A DNA stretch of 64,000 nt from Acanthosepion lycidas (GCA_963932145.1 OZ010586.1:56358340-56422339), one strand, 5' to 3'; shown: positions 25,340 through 38,430, counted from the stretch's first letter. Translations and numbers: made by a program. The notes: generated by a model not told the origin, from the sequence alone.

Positions 25340-26290
25340 ATTGAATAGATGTTTTCTTTTAGTTTTGTTTTTTGTTCTTTTTTTTTTTGACTGGATTATC
25401 GTCAATACATTTATTAATGATCAAAGTCTTCAAGCAATTTTGCATCATTTTATCTTTTTTTCCCATCGATTTCTACGAATAGACAGTTTGTCGTTCAAAA
25501 ATGCAGAAGTCCTGCCCCAAAAAAGAAAAATGTAAAACATTAAAACTTATAAAAAGATCGAGTTCCAATTTCTTTCAAATGATTTGTTTCCCAGAAAAAG
25601 AAATTTCTCTTAAAGTTCTCTCTATATATTCAGATATTCAATTTATTGCTTACGATATGATTTTACAGAGTCACAACTGACAGAAATTTAGAAAGGTTTT
25701 GACTCAAGTACATAAAATTAATGTTTTCTTTAAGTTCCACAAACAAAGCAATAGTCTCACATTGTTTCTTCTTCTCAAAGTTTATAGTGTACAAGATATC
25801 CAATTCTTTTAAATGAGATTTCGCGTGGGTTTTACATAAAAGTAAAAGTAAATGTAAGGAAAAATCTTTTTAGAAAATTTTTTATGTGCAACTTGGGAAT
25901 TATGCATCTCGCAGAACCAGATAGAATGTTTTCATTTAGGATCAAACAGTTTTTCGCCCATTAAGGCATCCATAATAGCTGCTGTAAATGACAATATCTT
26001 TTCCGCTCTGTCTCTTATTAAAAATTTGCTTTTCTCTTCTATTTACACAATGATTTCGTGATAAAATCTTTGCTTGGGAATTGCACTTCTCTCGTGAACA
26101 CACATGCTCACAACAAATCCTTCTATCCAAATCACTACTGCCAGTGTTCCTTCGTCAAGAAATAAAACTATCAATGTCTAATGTCAATTCACTGTCATTG
26201 CTCAACAGAAATATCTGAATAAATATATTTACATATATCTTCAGTAAAAAAAAATACTTTAAAGATATGTATATGACACAGTGTTGATAT
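24541..26290. other. Non-coding AT-rich DNA with a (TA)n array
   Basis: (TA)n at 25294-25336. No gene seen. Confidence 0.5.
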
Positions 26291-26294
26291 CAGA

Positions 26295-26955
26295 TACACA
26301 AAGGAAATTACAAGAACTCCTCCAGAAGGTGGCGTAGGAAAGGAATAAACATCAGTTGCAAGAAGACAGAATGCATTGATGTACAACATTTTGAATATCT
26401 GGGAAGTATTTTAACAGATGACGGAAAGTGCAACACTGTAATCCGAAGGTGCATTGGAATAGCAAATGATGCCTTCCAAAAGCTAAGCAAAGTATTAAGG
26501 AACAGAAAAATGTTATTAGAAACAAAGAAAAGATCACTGAACTGTTAGGTAATATCAGTTCTTATATATGGCAGTGAATGCTGGACAAACTCCTCACAAA
26601 CGAAGAAACCTGGAGCAACAAAAATGCGATCCTACAGAAGGATGCTGAGAATGCCATGGACTGAACATGTTAGCAACGACGGAGTTTTAGAGAAAATGAT
26701 AAAAAAGGACACTTATAATTAACATCAGAAAGAGAGGGTTGACATTTCTAGGACACAATTAGGAAAGAGAGCTTGGAAATTTTCATACTAAGTTAAGATG
26801 GAAAGTGCATAATCTATCCATCGAGCTTGAGTAAATTTAACAGAATAAAGTTTAGGAGAGATAAGAAAAATACAAAACTTGTTAAGAATTACAAAGGACA
26901 GTAAATTGGGGAGAGCCATGATCGCCAATGTCCTGAAGAGACATAGCGCATAGAA
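26295..26955 (+). mobile_element. LINE 3'-end fragment (endonuclease-RT family)
   Basis: A 5'-truncated copy covering the end of the reverse transcriptase and the C-terminal tail. Seen in order: INISCKKTEC, FEYLGSILTDDGKCNTVIRR, AFQKLSKVLRNRKMLLETKK, VISVLIYGSECWT, SYRRMLRMPWTEHVSNDGVL, INIRKRGLTFLGH, and the tail near 26930 (DSKL.RAMIANVLKRH). Several stops and indels separate these. The end coincides with that of the fragment at 10.08-10.33 kb, as expected of target-primed 3' insertion. Likely ancestral product: RT of a non-LTR element. Confidence 0.85.
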
Positions 26956-27362
26956 AAAGTGTATTCATTTGTGCACAAATTTTATTTTATTTTATTTGTT
27001 TTTATTACGGTGAAGATATTTTCATTGATTACTTTGCTTTATTTGCATAGAATTTAATTATGCACTTTTTAGAACAAGATTTCATTTGTGAGATTTTCAT
27101 ATAATTATATTTTTTTAGATTAAATAAAAAAATTTTTTTATTCAGAAACGGGAAAAAAGTCAGGATTTATTTAGATATATTATGACCCAATCAATGCCAG
27201 CAGGTTTCTTACTGTCAAAATGACTGTCTGTTTCAAATAAAATTTAAGCGATTTTTTTCTCTAAAATAAGATACCATTCGATAAAGACAGGCGAGATTAA
27301 TTAAGGCACAGAATTTAGCTGTGTTCTCAAAAGAATCTTTATAAATTGGTCAATACTAATAT

Positions 27363-27370
<8 letters not shown>

Positions 27371-27427
<57 letters not shown>
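27371..27427. repeat. (TA)n microsatellite
   Basis: About 28 TA units. Confidence 0.95.
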
Positions 27428-27437
<10 letters not shown>

Positions 27438-27574
27438 TAAAAAATATAAGAGGAAAAGTATTCTTAGACGACGCTTTTCGTTCACTGTGGGACTTTATCA
27501 AGGCAAATATAGGATTTATTTTGTAGCACGTGTTTATATACAAAAGCAAGGATGTCATTGGTTTATCAAGGCTT

Positions 27575-27840
27575 TTAAATTTGAAAACGTTCATGAATAT
27601 CCATGCGTCTTAACTGTAAAGGTCTGAGCTGTAGGATGAAAAAAGTGAGGATTTGGCAGCTGCAGCTCAAATATGGCAACACTACATCTTTTTTTGGTCT
27701 GATCTGACTCTTGTAAAGATTAATCATGACAGGAGTCAGGTACTTTCTGCTGCAAGAAGCTGACCATTTTTTCAGCATCTTTGCTGGAATATTAAAGAGA
27801 CTTGATGCCACTTGATCCTTTGTGTAATTCACATTGTGTA
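27575..27840 (-). mobile_element. LINE reverse-transcriptase fragment
   Basis: Minus-strand frame contains ASSLFNIPAKMLKKW...SRKYLTPVMINLYKSQIRPK. This fits the thumb region of jockey/CR1-like RTs (family: A.KLGFL.R.RKYFTP..LL.LYK.QIRP..EYCSHIW). The next piece reads AAAAKSSLFSSYSSDLYS in another frame. About 85 codons remain of a protein of roughly 900. It abuts, at about 150 bp, the (TA)n array on its downstream side. Confidence 0.55.
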
Positions 27841-29017
27841 TTAATGGTGTGAAAATTCAATAAGTAAACATAATAGATTCATCCTTTTATTGAAGATTAA
27901 TTCATAAATTATCCAGATGATCACGCACATTAGCAAGAAAATAAATGCTGCGGACGCGATCTGTTTGAAGCGTCAACATTTTTATTCTATTAAGAATATT
28001 TTATATTTTATTCTTTTTCTTTTTTATCCTGCTTGTATTAAATTTTTGTTATCAACCATGTCTTATTCATCTATCTATGTATAAAATTCTCTGACTTCCG
28101 TTCGTTCTTCTATCACACCGTCTAAAATAGTCATATATTGATCAATCGAAACTAAATTTTCTGCAGAAGTGCAAACAGGTGAGAGGCTGCAAAGTACAGT
28201 TGGTTTTACTAGGGTGCTTAACTTAGTACGATAAATTTTCATTAAATTTTGGAAAAATTTTAAATTTCATTATTTAACATAAAAATACTGCCACTATTTT
28301 AAAAACAATTTAATAATTAAAATAACAAATACTTATTTAATAAAAATGCAATATTGTTTTTCGCATATCTTTTAAGTTTTTATATATATATATCACTATA
28401 GTAAAATATAATGCCCAATAGTAGCACTGTAAATATATATTTACAATGTTACTACCGTGCATTACTTTATTTTACGCAATAAGGAGAGTAGAGTTTGTAA
28501 ATTTCGACGAAAATGTTAGCGATGACGTCAACAATACTAACTATTGTGAGGGTTTCAACAGACGTCAGAGTGTTGCAAAAAAATCTAATAAAATAAAAAA
28601 AATACCTTTAAATAATTTTATTAACTGAAGTAAATTAAAAGCATTGTATCATTGAGAAGCATTGTTTACAAAACTTCGTCGAACGATGTTTTCTTTTTAT
28701 TAATCAAATCGTGTTTTGTGGACATGTAGCAAAACTAGCACCTTTGACAAAGATTACAATAAATTTTGTATTTTGTTAATAGAAATAAGATAAAATGCAC
28801 ACTCGTGTTACTTGAAGAGGATTTTATTTTTATATAAAATGCATCTACACTGACAGAAAACAAAATTGCAACACTCTAAATATGAATTTCAATTTACTCA
28901 ATATTATACATGTTGTTAATTACAGTAGATTATCCCCCATAGAGATCAGTACGTACACAGATTCCTATATATCTTCCTTGTGTATTAAAAGGCCTGTAGT
29001 TTTGCATGCATACGATC
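27841..29017. other. Non-coding AT-rich DNA
   Basis: TCTATCTATGTATAAAATTC near 28070 resembles Helitron 5' starts, but no partner 3' end was found. A near-palindrome (GTAGCACTGTAAATAT...TACTAC) spans 28421-28455. Nothing coding. Confidence 0.35.
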
Positions 29018-29025
29018 GTATAGAG

Positions 29026-29442
29026 CAGTGTTTCTCAACCTTTTTAAGCAACGGCACACCTAGGAGCACATGGAAATATCGCGGCACACCTAGCAAATTT
29101 TTTAGATTTAAACGTTATGAAATAAAACAAAGAATGTTAAATAGAATACAATAATGCGAAAAATGTTGATATTCATTTATTCAAATAAAGGAAAATTTTA
29201 AAAGGTTAAATTAAAAAAATAAAAATACTTTTAAAAATGAATATTTAAAAATATTTAAAATAACCTAATCGAACTATAAGAAAAAGAATTATTTGAAAAA
29301 AAAAGTTTAATACTTATTGATTTATTTAAATACAACGCTGTACCATTACTACTTCCACGCGAGCGTGCACATGTGTATGCCGTGACAATATTTCGTGGCA
29401 TACTTTAGAGGATCGTGCGGCACGGCGGTTGAGAATTACTAG
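29026..29442. mobile_element. hAT-type MITE
   Basis: Starts CAGTGTTTCTCAACC and ends GGTTGAGAATTACTA: inverted termini of the hAT pattern with three mismatches. An imperfect 8-bp target duplication is visible (GTATAGAG before; GTAGAGAG after, one base off the end). The body is AT-rich without transposase remains, so it is non-autonomous. The inner ends share 'GGCACACCTA' and 'GTGCGGCACGGCGG' GC patches. Confidence 0.75.
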
Positions 29443-29454
29443 GTAGAGAGGTTA

Positions 29455-30215
29455 AAAAGTATTCTGCCATGCATTATTCCACACTTACAGCTGTTGACAC
29501 AATGGAAAAAAAGTGTTGTAGATGGAATAACTGAGCAAGTCTAGCGTTGTTTTTAATGGGGGTCAGATCTGGAAAATTGTGCTTACCAGGGAAGTTTTCA
29601 AGCATCTTGCAGAGCATTTGAAGTAGTACGGACATCATGAGGGTGGGGATCATTATGCCGAATCAGCAATAATTATTGAAAAATAGGTTGAATAATGTTC
29701 TAGACGTACATGAAATGATTCACCGTTCCATCAACAAACACGAAAAGTAAGCTAGAGCTGTAACTTATAGTAGCCTACACCATGACGCCAGTAGTTGAGA
29801 CATTATTGTAGGCGAATATATTCTGGATGATTCACTCCTCAAGTCTAAATCACATACGCAAAACTCTATCACTTTCAAGAAGATAGAACTTAGTCTCGTC
29901 ATTGAGCGATATTCGATCCACGCTGGAACTTAAACGACAATGTTGTAGCATAAGTGTAAGTTTAGCTAGAGGCCCCGAGTATTCGTATTCCTCGGGCCAC
30001 GTTTGATCAAAGACATGCTGTGGACGCTGTGTGGTCTGCCACTGCAATACATTATTCCATGTCTCGAGTATGTGACGATGCTAGTGACCATCTGTATTAG
30101 GAGTGGTCCAGTACCTGGTCTGTAGGTATTCAGTTGCCCACTGTTGCCAACATTGAGACATCACTGCTGTGCCCCGACTAACATGTGCAGCAATTTTCCG
30201 AAATGACCATTAAAC
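29455..30215 (-). mobile_element. Tc1-like transposase relic
   Basis: On the minus strand: PLAKLTLMLQHCRLSSSVDR, then ISLNDETKFYLLESD (family: FSDESRF.L...D, first catalytic Asp region), then TTGVMV.ATISYSS (family: GVMVWGAISY), VDGTVNHFMYV, NDPHPHDVRTTSNALQDA (family: QDNARPH.AR.....L) and LPW.AQFSRSDPH (family: LPWPARSPDLSPIEH). Catalytic motifs are altered and the frame is broken several times. Terminal repeats were not located. It begins right after the hAT MITE, which suggests that region collected insertions repeatedly. Confidence 0.75.
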
Positions 30216-30231
30216 ATCTTGCAAAGGTCCA

Positions 30232-30306
30232 CAATCCAACCTCTCTCAAAGAACCTCAATCCAACCCCTCTCAAAGATCTACAATCCAACCTCTCTTCAG
30301 ACGGTT
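30232..30306. repeat. 25-bp tandem repeat, three copies
   Basis: Unit near CAATCCAACCTCTCTCAAAG recurs at 25-bp spacing with few changes. Confidence 0.85.
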
Positions 30307-31418
30307 CTAATTCAACAAAAAGAACCCGTATGTGTCTTCATGCTATTATAGCTGCTTGTACTGGGTTATTTCATTACACTGAATCATATGGGAGCAGTAT
30401 CTATCCTTGTCTAAAGCACAGACACAATGTGAACTGGAATGTTACAATGTCACAAGATGGTTAAAGATTAAATGTTATCAGATTAACTACAACCTCTAGA
30501 ATGTACTTAATGTGCCCAGATCAAAATTGGTATCTTTCTTCAGGTTGTTTTAGTTTTATTTCCCATTAATACTGATAATAAACGAGGGGTGCTGAAAAGT
30601 TCTCGACATGCCCTACTTCCGAAAACGTAAGTAACAGGGAACTTTTAGTACCTCTGGTATTTTCTGATTGTTTTGTTTCATAATACAAAATACAATCTTT
30701 AAACTTGAAATGAGTGAGATCAAAAATCCTGTCTTTATAATTAATCATTTTTATTTAAAAACAATAAATCATTATCTCTATTTACTCTATTTAAAGATAA
30801 TTCCACCGACTGTAAACTTATAAAGAATGTTTAGTTAATCTATGACTTTCAAAGACTTTGTTAATTAATATCCAAATAGAAAGAGGTATGAAGAAGAGAT
30901 TGCCAGGAGTTTTGATTTTACTTAAAATCCATATACAGTTGAATCATTTTCCAGGAAAGAACTTTATTTATAACTTTATATCTCATAGTTAAAAATACAC
31001 ATACAAAATTGTATTATGTTTTCCCTTTTTATATGATTATTTTTGAGTTGTTCTTTATTTTTTCAAATACATTCCCTTTCTTTTAATGATTTATGCTTAC
31101 ATCGTTTATAGCTTTAATGTAAGTGACTTGCGCAATATTCCCATCTTATGGTCTGTCAAACCATACCCATTACAAAGTATATTTTTCTTCAGTATGACTA
31201 AAAAAAAAGGGCATTGCCACGAAACTACACAAAGCTATCTTATGATTCCTATTCTTTTGTGTGTGTGTGTGTGTGTGTTCGATCCATCAGGCCACTTCTC
31301 ATTTTGTTTTAAGTTTATATAACACGTATGAAAAAATGATCTGCTATCCTATTGAGATAAGCAGCAATAGCATTGTACTCAAAATGGATACTTATTCATG
31401 ACTATTTTATAACATATT
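30307..31418. other. Non-coding AT-rich DNA
   Basis: A (GT)n run at about 31258-31279. No gene seen. Confidence 0.5.
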
Positions 31419-31426
31419 ACTTAGAC

Positions 31427-31824
31427 CAGTGTTTCTCAAGCGGTGCAGCACACATGATAACTACAGTGGAAGAGGATAGCAGGTGAGACGGAATGATTGA
31501 AAGACATTCAAAGATTTAGAAACAGTTTCAAAAACTTCATATGCCAAAAATTAATATAATATCAAAATGTAAGATATTATGGATTGTAATTGCAAGCATG
31601 AATCCCAGTTATAAATAATTATTGACTGATTTTATCATTGTGATATTTTTGCATTATATCAAGTATTAAGAATATAGTAACTAGGCTCCGCAAATTGGAG
31701 GAGAGAGTTATCAATGATAATGTTCCGACTTCGAATCCACTTTTTATCGCATAGATTATGGTGATGCGCGAGTAAATTTTCATTCCGAAAATGCGATCCA
31801 AAGAAAAAAAAATGAAAATCACTG
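31427..31824. mobile_element. hAT-type MITE with 8-bp target duplication
   Basis: Starts CAGTGTTTCTCA and ends TGAAAATCACTG, inverted with two mismatches. The flanking 8-mers ACTTAGAC (31419-31426) and ACTTAGAG (31825-31832) match at seven of eight bases, the target-site length of hAT elements. No transposase remains inside. A second, independent copy type to the one at 29.0 kb: the two share the first 12 bases of the terminus but not the body. Confidence 0.85.
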
Positions 31825-31832
31825 ACTTAGAG

Positions 31833-34800
31833 GGACATTTGAATAATCATTTTGAAAGTATTTTACAAATCAGACTTTTTTTAGGTATTAAACTATAAAT
31901 TATAATTCACGATTTTTAAGCTTTAATCTTTTTTTCCATTTTTCCACTTAATTTTTATTTAAAAGCATAAACACAAAGATTGAAAAGATTTTTGTAATTG
32001 TGAAAATTACAAAAGTCTTCTTTTTCATTTTCTTTTGTTTACGTTTATTTATGCTGTGGAAAACCGCATCTTTTACGCTTTTAATAGCAACATTCTATTT
32101 AATAAACCGATTGGAAGAGTAATTGAAAACAATGTTAGCAATTCTTCTGGATACTAATTTAAAGATTCTATTAGCAATAAACAGTAATTGACTCTAATTT
32201 AATAATAAGGTAAGATTTCAGACCTCCAGGATACATTTAATGATGAGTAACAATGTCAGCAGTTTTTCTCTTTTGCAGAATTTCTCGCCGACAAACGCCT
32301 TTTGAAATCATTCACGTGATTTTTCTGTATCAAGCAACAGTGCATTAGAAGTTATAGCTGCTATCCCTAGCTACAGACCAAAGCCTATCCCTAATTATGA
32401 TTATTCAAAGGTTAATACTATTAGAGTAAAACAAAATAAATGGCCATTTTCAATGACCAATTGGAAAACGCCATAACTCACTGATAACTTTAAATTGGTG
32501 TTTTTACTTTTATTAATGATCAACTCGAAGTTGTCAAAGATCCGGCATTTTCGACCTGACTCGCATGTATATAGCTGAGAAAAAAAAAAGGTGGTAATCG
32601 ATAGTGGGGGTAGATCGGATGAGGAGAAAGATTTGCGAAGGATATCAGTACCCTAACGATGGTTTATGAAATATTGCGTTACCTGCAGCATGATATACTC
32701 TTTTCTGTTCAACAAATGGTGGCAAATATTGATCCGTTACTTCCAAATAACGAAAATGAGACTGATGTCGTGATGTTCTGGCCAGAGGCTGTCAGAAGCA
32801 ATACATTACAGGACCACTAAATGGTCTGAAGGATCATTTGTGGCAGGGAGTGAAGTTTTGAGAAAGTGGAGTGGGAGGATAAACCACGCAAACAGTGACA
32901 AGCAATTCAAGGTTGCCGATCACCACTCACATCATTTCTGCATTTCTTTCACTTTGCCAATTTAGGCCAGATGTCTTCTGAATGGCTACCCCCAGTTTTG
33001 ATCTCAATATTCAAGTATTTGTTTCTGGATGAGTCTTCATGATTTCCATCAAGTTTTCGATGTCGAGTAGCAACTTGTGACCATGAAGATCCATATCACC
33101 GAAATTAAACTTTTTGAATCCGTAACATACGATCAGAGATGAAACTGAAACTGAAAGTTAATATTGTGGGTAGCTTTTGCAACATAGTGGTCGATTTTGA
33201 TTTCAGAGAGCATGACGACACCAGAATCTTTTCATTTTAATTTGATACATTATAAAAAAATAAAATGAATTCAAACAACATTGAGCCTTAAAGTGATAAA
33301 ACGATGGACATATAAAAGTAATCGATGCTAGAAGCTGATCGTATTGATGCAACGTAAAAACGTTCCTACTTAATAATGTTCAGTGATCTTTTCCAAATAT
33401 CAAACAGAACACAAACAGCCAGTCCAATTCCCGATATACACCTATTTGAATGATAATTTATAAAACAAATCTTCATACGTCTAAACCAGCAAACACGTGA
33501 TTTAATGACATGTGAATAAACACATAATTGTGAAAACGCAATCAGAAGCAACTGACATTCACAATCGATCGATTTTCCTCCATAATGAAAGCTTCGCACG
33601 ATGTCTTTCAGAAACGTTATTCGAACTGATGATATGTTTAAATAAAAGCCAATATTGAACTCTGACTTAACGCGCACTTGTTTAAGGTCACCTCCATTCA
33701 GTTTTTTCTCGTTTTTTTTATCGAAGATTGCGTGATGTAGAATGCGTCAATTGCGATTTTACTTATAAAATCGGTGATAATTACAAAAAGGAATTTGTTA
33801 TAAAAATATTGCTTATTCTTTCTGCAGTTATTAAAATGTTTTAAAAAGAAGAGGTCAATATGAAGCAATGAGTAGTTTTATCAGACGTTTTAGAATCATC
33901 CTCATGCAGAGACAAAGCTTAAAATAGACTCATCAGAAACATAAAGCGATTTATCTGGAATTTTTGCTATTCTTAAAATTTTATATTTGCCGAAAGAATT
34001 TTGTGTTAATGCTTCATCACAAAAACTAAAAAAAATCAAACGTTCTAACTCATATTGGAAATTTCGCTTCTAAGCCAAAATTAGTGCCAGCAAATTCTTA
34101 CTTATGGTTACAAAGAATAAAATCTCCTCAGCGTTCCAAGTGATATTAAAACAGGCATTAAATAAACTGATTCTGACCGAAAATGAAAAAAATATATATC
34201 TTGTAAGCAAATAATTTTAACAATCAAAAGAGAATAAAGCTTTGATTTTGTAATTGAAATTATTTTCTCAGTTCGAATGTTTTAACAATTACAGATACAA
34301 GTATTTTCATGTATAATACATAACTGCGAAGAAATTAATTTCAAAACCCGTTGACATTTCTAGTTAGAAAACACTGTCCTAAATGGCCATTATAAATAGG
34401 AAGTTCAATTGACCTATCAATTTATTTGAATTTGATGAATAGCATTGAAATCACTTTACCCAATTAATAGGCATAGTATTTTTAAAATGCCATGTCTGTA
34501 CTGGACGTTAGCGATCATCACTCTCCACATATTCTTTTTTTATTTCAGCGAATTGACATAAATTCTTAGGAAAGATAGTGGAATGGTTTCCCGTAGACTG
34601 GTTGTAGCCCAATGCTAAAGAGCCTAACCTATTGTTTATCTCATATCTGGATGAAGAATAATTAAAAAAACACACGCCTTTCACACCTGGCTCGGCCGGA
34701 ATTTGAAATTTGCTCGCCGATTCCACTCTGAGCCGATACACCCGAACACCCGATATGTAGATAGAAAAGGGAAATATTATGAAAAAAAACTATAAAGATA

Positions 34801-36635
34801 GTTGAATCACTTTTCTAAAATTTATTTATGAATTGATTTTAAGACGAGATTCAAGTCCGAAAATTTCCAAGTTTTATTTCAGTTCGCTGAGAATCGTTAT
34901 TTATTTTAAAAAGTACAAACTATTATTTAATCATGTGGATAATATTAAACTTATTCAAGTAGGACAACCCCGCATCTAACTATAATCAAACGGATGAGAT
35001 GCAATGACTCAAATCTGACAAAATAAGCCACCATCAAAATACTTTTTTTCTTTTTTTCTTCATCTCGTCTTGGTCGGGCTGAGAACCTTTCAGTACCCCG
35101 TCATGTAACTGTAGAAAATAGTTGAATTACTTACTTTTGTCACATTGCACAAATTCCATGTGATGGCAAATGGGCAAAATCTGTTATTTTAACATCATCC
35201 TCCATAAGTGAACTGCCAGCCTGATTTTGTGGTCTCACTACGGATCATGATCATTTTTATATTCCTAATCTTAGGAGGGAACTGATTCTTATTTCTATTA
35301 TAATTGTGTATTCTTAAACAAAATCCATTGTAATGTTATTTTGACCATCAAATGATTTGCATTCAAATTTATCTGCGTAGAGATGTTCCAATTATTTGTT
35401 CTCCCATAACTGTTTAATGTTAGACCTTATGCTAGCATAGATTGATGTGCACTTTCTTTCTTAAATATATCGAATACGAATACATCTATACAGTTAACAT
35501 CATTCACCTTGACATAAATATGAATAAATACATTCCTTTTCTTTTTCTGTCTCTCTATGTCTTATTAATTCCCTGTTAGTACATATATATGTGTATCACT
35601 ATGTATGCTATGTACAAACTCATCATTTCATATTACTTCATGTGAAAGAATTTATGTACATACACCTATGTCTTTAAGGACGTTCACTTTTGTAGACATG
35701 TGTTGTATTATATATTTTTGCTACTATAATTATTTCATTATCGACAGCATCTGCTTCCGGTTCCGATTACAAAAGAATGAAATCGTAGAAAATATATTTG
35801 TAGGATCGACTACTTTTTCGTGGTTTCTTGTTTGTTTTCACTATTTACTGTCCATTTCTAATATTCTGTAATGAAAGAGACGGGTGAGAAGAGAAAAAAA
35901 TCTTCACTATCAATATTCTGTCTATAGTCACATGCAAATCTATTATTCTTTCCTTTTCGAGTCAAATCCATTTATTTTCTCTTATTGTGCTGAGCTGTCG
36001 TCTTTCTTATGGTGCGATTCTTTTGCATTTAAGCAAAACTTTTTTCTTATTTTCGCTGTTTACACGCACAAACACAAACAAACAAACAAACAATCTACCT
36101 TTTCTGTCTTTAAATTGTTGCAAAGTTTTCCCCAGCAGAACCAGCTAGCGTTGTTTATCTGTTTCTTTCATTCAATGTAAGTCGTATATTTGTGAGGCCT
36201 GAAACACAAAAGGAAAAAGTCTGACAGATGTTACAATAAGACCTGAAAAAGCCTCAGAAAAACTATTTGCTTTAGGAAAATTTATTGTAATTTATGAACC
36301 CTCTGCACAATGTTGCCATCTAAATATTAGGCTCCATGCCGAAGTCAAATGTCCTTTAACAACTGCAAATACGTGTTAAGTAACTGTTCTTTGGAACTCA
36401 AAACGGAAATATTTAATTCCTACTGCAGAAGAAGTCAAAATGAATAAACATGATTCTTATAGAATAAAATCTTTGTATTTACTGACCGGATACCATAAAT
36501 AGATTTTTAGATGCTAAGCCATATTTTCATACAGGATATTTCATAAAATAAACTCAATCAAGAAGGAAATCGACACTTTTTAAAAGTGTATCCAAGAATT
36601 TGCTCCTGGCAAATTTATTTTATATAGAGTGCGGT
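31833..36635. other. Long AT-rich non-coding stretch
   Basis: About 4.8 kb without a recognisable element. A 67-codon + strand frame at about 32617-32820 (ends ...VRSNTLQDH) reads like protein (MVANIDPLLPNNENETDVV) but matches nothing I know. A locally GC-richer patch at 34600-34760 is unassigned. Minus-strand frame 33366-33677 (103 codons) has no recognised domain. Confidence 0.4.

Positions 36636-36716
<81 letters not shown>
36636..36716. repeat. (CT)n followed by (TA)n
   Basis: About 15 CT units run into about 27 TA units. Confidence 0.95.
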
Positions 36717-36717
<1 letters not shown>

Positions 36718-36919
36718 GGACTCTCCCGTCGGTTTCGACGCATGAGGATCTGACAGCTTATTGATTCAGTTATGAAAATTTGTGCGATAATCTTAAGTGG
36801 CATTTAAGACCCGCTAGTGATTTACAAAGGAGGCCACATATGAAGCAAGTGTGATGATTGTGAGATGAGATCACTTAGATTGGCTGACCTTTTAGATCTT
36901 GCTCTCGCTTCTTGAAGAT

Positions 36920-37715
36920 GATTCAGACAAGCAGATTGAAAATTGCTGAGTCCACTAAAACCCGAATTTTCGTATCCAGTCGAATACCGCGCTCATTCCA
37001 CAAGCGATGGCGAAGTTTGCCAAAAACACTGGTAGCCTTAGCAATCCGATGCATAATTTCATCATCTAAAGTTCCACTGTAATTGACTTTGCTACCAAGA
37101 TAAGTGAAAGACTTTACATAGTTCAGGGGTTTGTCTTCTACTCTCAATGGTCTCTCTGGAAATTTGCAGACTGGTGGTTTTTGTTTCTCACCACGATATT
37201 GCTTCGGAGTAGGACAAGGTTGGTGCACAACTTCAGTTTTCTTTATGCTTAGTGTAAGACCAAATGATTTACATGCAGCAGAGAAACGATTTATTAGATG
37301 TTGGGCCTCCTCAAAGGATGTCGCTACAAGAGCCGCATCATCAGCAAACAACAAATCGCGAATAATATGCTTACGAAGGTGTGTCTTGGCTTTGAAGCGC
37401 TGATGATTGAAGAGACCACCAGTTGTTCGAAACTGAAACTTGACGCCACTCTCTGTGTCTGCAAATGGATATTTCAGCATCACCGAGAAGAAAAGGGCAA
37501 AAAGTACAGGGGCCATGACACACATTCCTTGGTGCCATTTGTGACATTAAAGGATTCCAACATCATACCATCAGCCACGATGTTAGCTTTCATTTCTTCA
37601 TGAAACAAGGTGTATAATGATTATGTTTAGAATCAGTCGAGCTAGGATTTTGCCTGCAATTGAAAGTAGTCATATCCCCTGATGATTATCACACCTGGAA
37701 CCCTTGTTTTTGTAA
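36920..37715 (-). mobile_element. RTE-like LINE reverse-transcriptase fragment
   Basis: Minus-strand reading: KNKGSRCDNHQGI and LLSIAGKILARLILN (family: YRGISLLSIAGKILARILLNR) at about 37700-37620. A 200-codon open frame (37525-36923) follows, with MAPVLFALFFSVML (family: GCVLAP.LFS..F), the intact catalytic motif LLFADDAALVATSFEEAQ, FGLTLSIKKTEVVHQP, and FTYLGSKVNYSGTLDDEI...ATSVFGKLRHRLWN. This pattern is typical of RTE/BovB-class RTs often annotated as craniofacial-development-protein-2-like. The palm and thumb are well kept, with one or two breaks near the 5' side. It is truncated at both ends, 5' at a (TA)n run (37716-37733). Confidence 0.85.
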
Positions 37716-38179
37716 ATATATATATATATATATGAGTTTCCGAGATGAAGTATTATAACTGTTTACACTATTTACATTGTTCGGGCTCTTTATTCCAATG
37801 AGAACATTAAAGACAGGGGTCTAATTTTGGCAAAGAGAAGCTGTGATCCACACTAGTTTGACAGTTATGTGAAATTATGAATCCAAATATGAGTTTGCGA
37901 ACGATGCAACGGAATGAACGGTACAATCCTGACTGCATATCATGAACTGTGAAATATGGTGATCTTAGTATAACCTAAAGTTTATTTTCAGCATCTGATG
38001 TTGATAAAGGTATGTGATCTGATCAATCTTTAAATACAGAAAATTCGGCAAAATGCTTGGCTTCCTAGCATCCAAAAGTTATCCTCTAAAAGGGATTATA
38101 ATTATTTTATTTTCTCAACAATTTAATGCTTCGGAACATATTGTAAAAAACAACCACTCCCCAAAATGGTTAGATGACA

Positions 38180-38180
<1 letters not shown>
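37716..38180. other. Non-coding
   Basis: Short (TA)n at 37716-37733, then AT-rich DNA with nothing recognised. Confidence 0.5.
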
Positions 38181-38242
<62 letters not shown>

Positions 38243-38320
38243 CACACACACACACACACATACATACACACACATACATATACATATACACACACACACA
38301 CATACATACATACACACACT
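38181..38320. repeat. (TA)n then (CA)n-rich microsatellite
   Basis: About 28 TA units followed by mixed CACACATA units. Confidence 0.95.
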
Positions 38321-38430
38321 GGTCAGGCCAGATTTAAATCCAATAGAGAATAGATTGGTTCATATTCAAAACAAAATAGTTGTAAGAAATACTACAAATA
38401 AGTTCTGGAAGGCCACCAAGTAGGATTAGT
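38319..38430 (+). mobile_element. Tc1/mariner transposase C-terminal scrap
   Basis: Frame reads RPDLNPIENRLVHIQNKIV then NTTNKFWKATK, fitting the SPDLNPIENLW motif around the last catalytic residue of Tc1-like transposases. It begins immediately after the CA/TA array; everything upstream is lost. Confidence 0.65.

Noticed and set aside
30232-30306. CRISPR-like array
   Set aside because: Three contiguous 25-bp units without spacers in a eukaryotic context: an ordinary tandem repeat.
33366-33677. 103-codon minus-strand frame
   Set aside because: No domain, no splice context, AT-rich codons.
38053-38337. Open frames rich in His-Thr or Ile-Tyr across the TA/CA array
   Set aside because: Translations of simple repeats; the same at 18757, 25205, 27301, 36615, 48071, 62987 and 63771.
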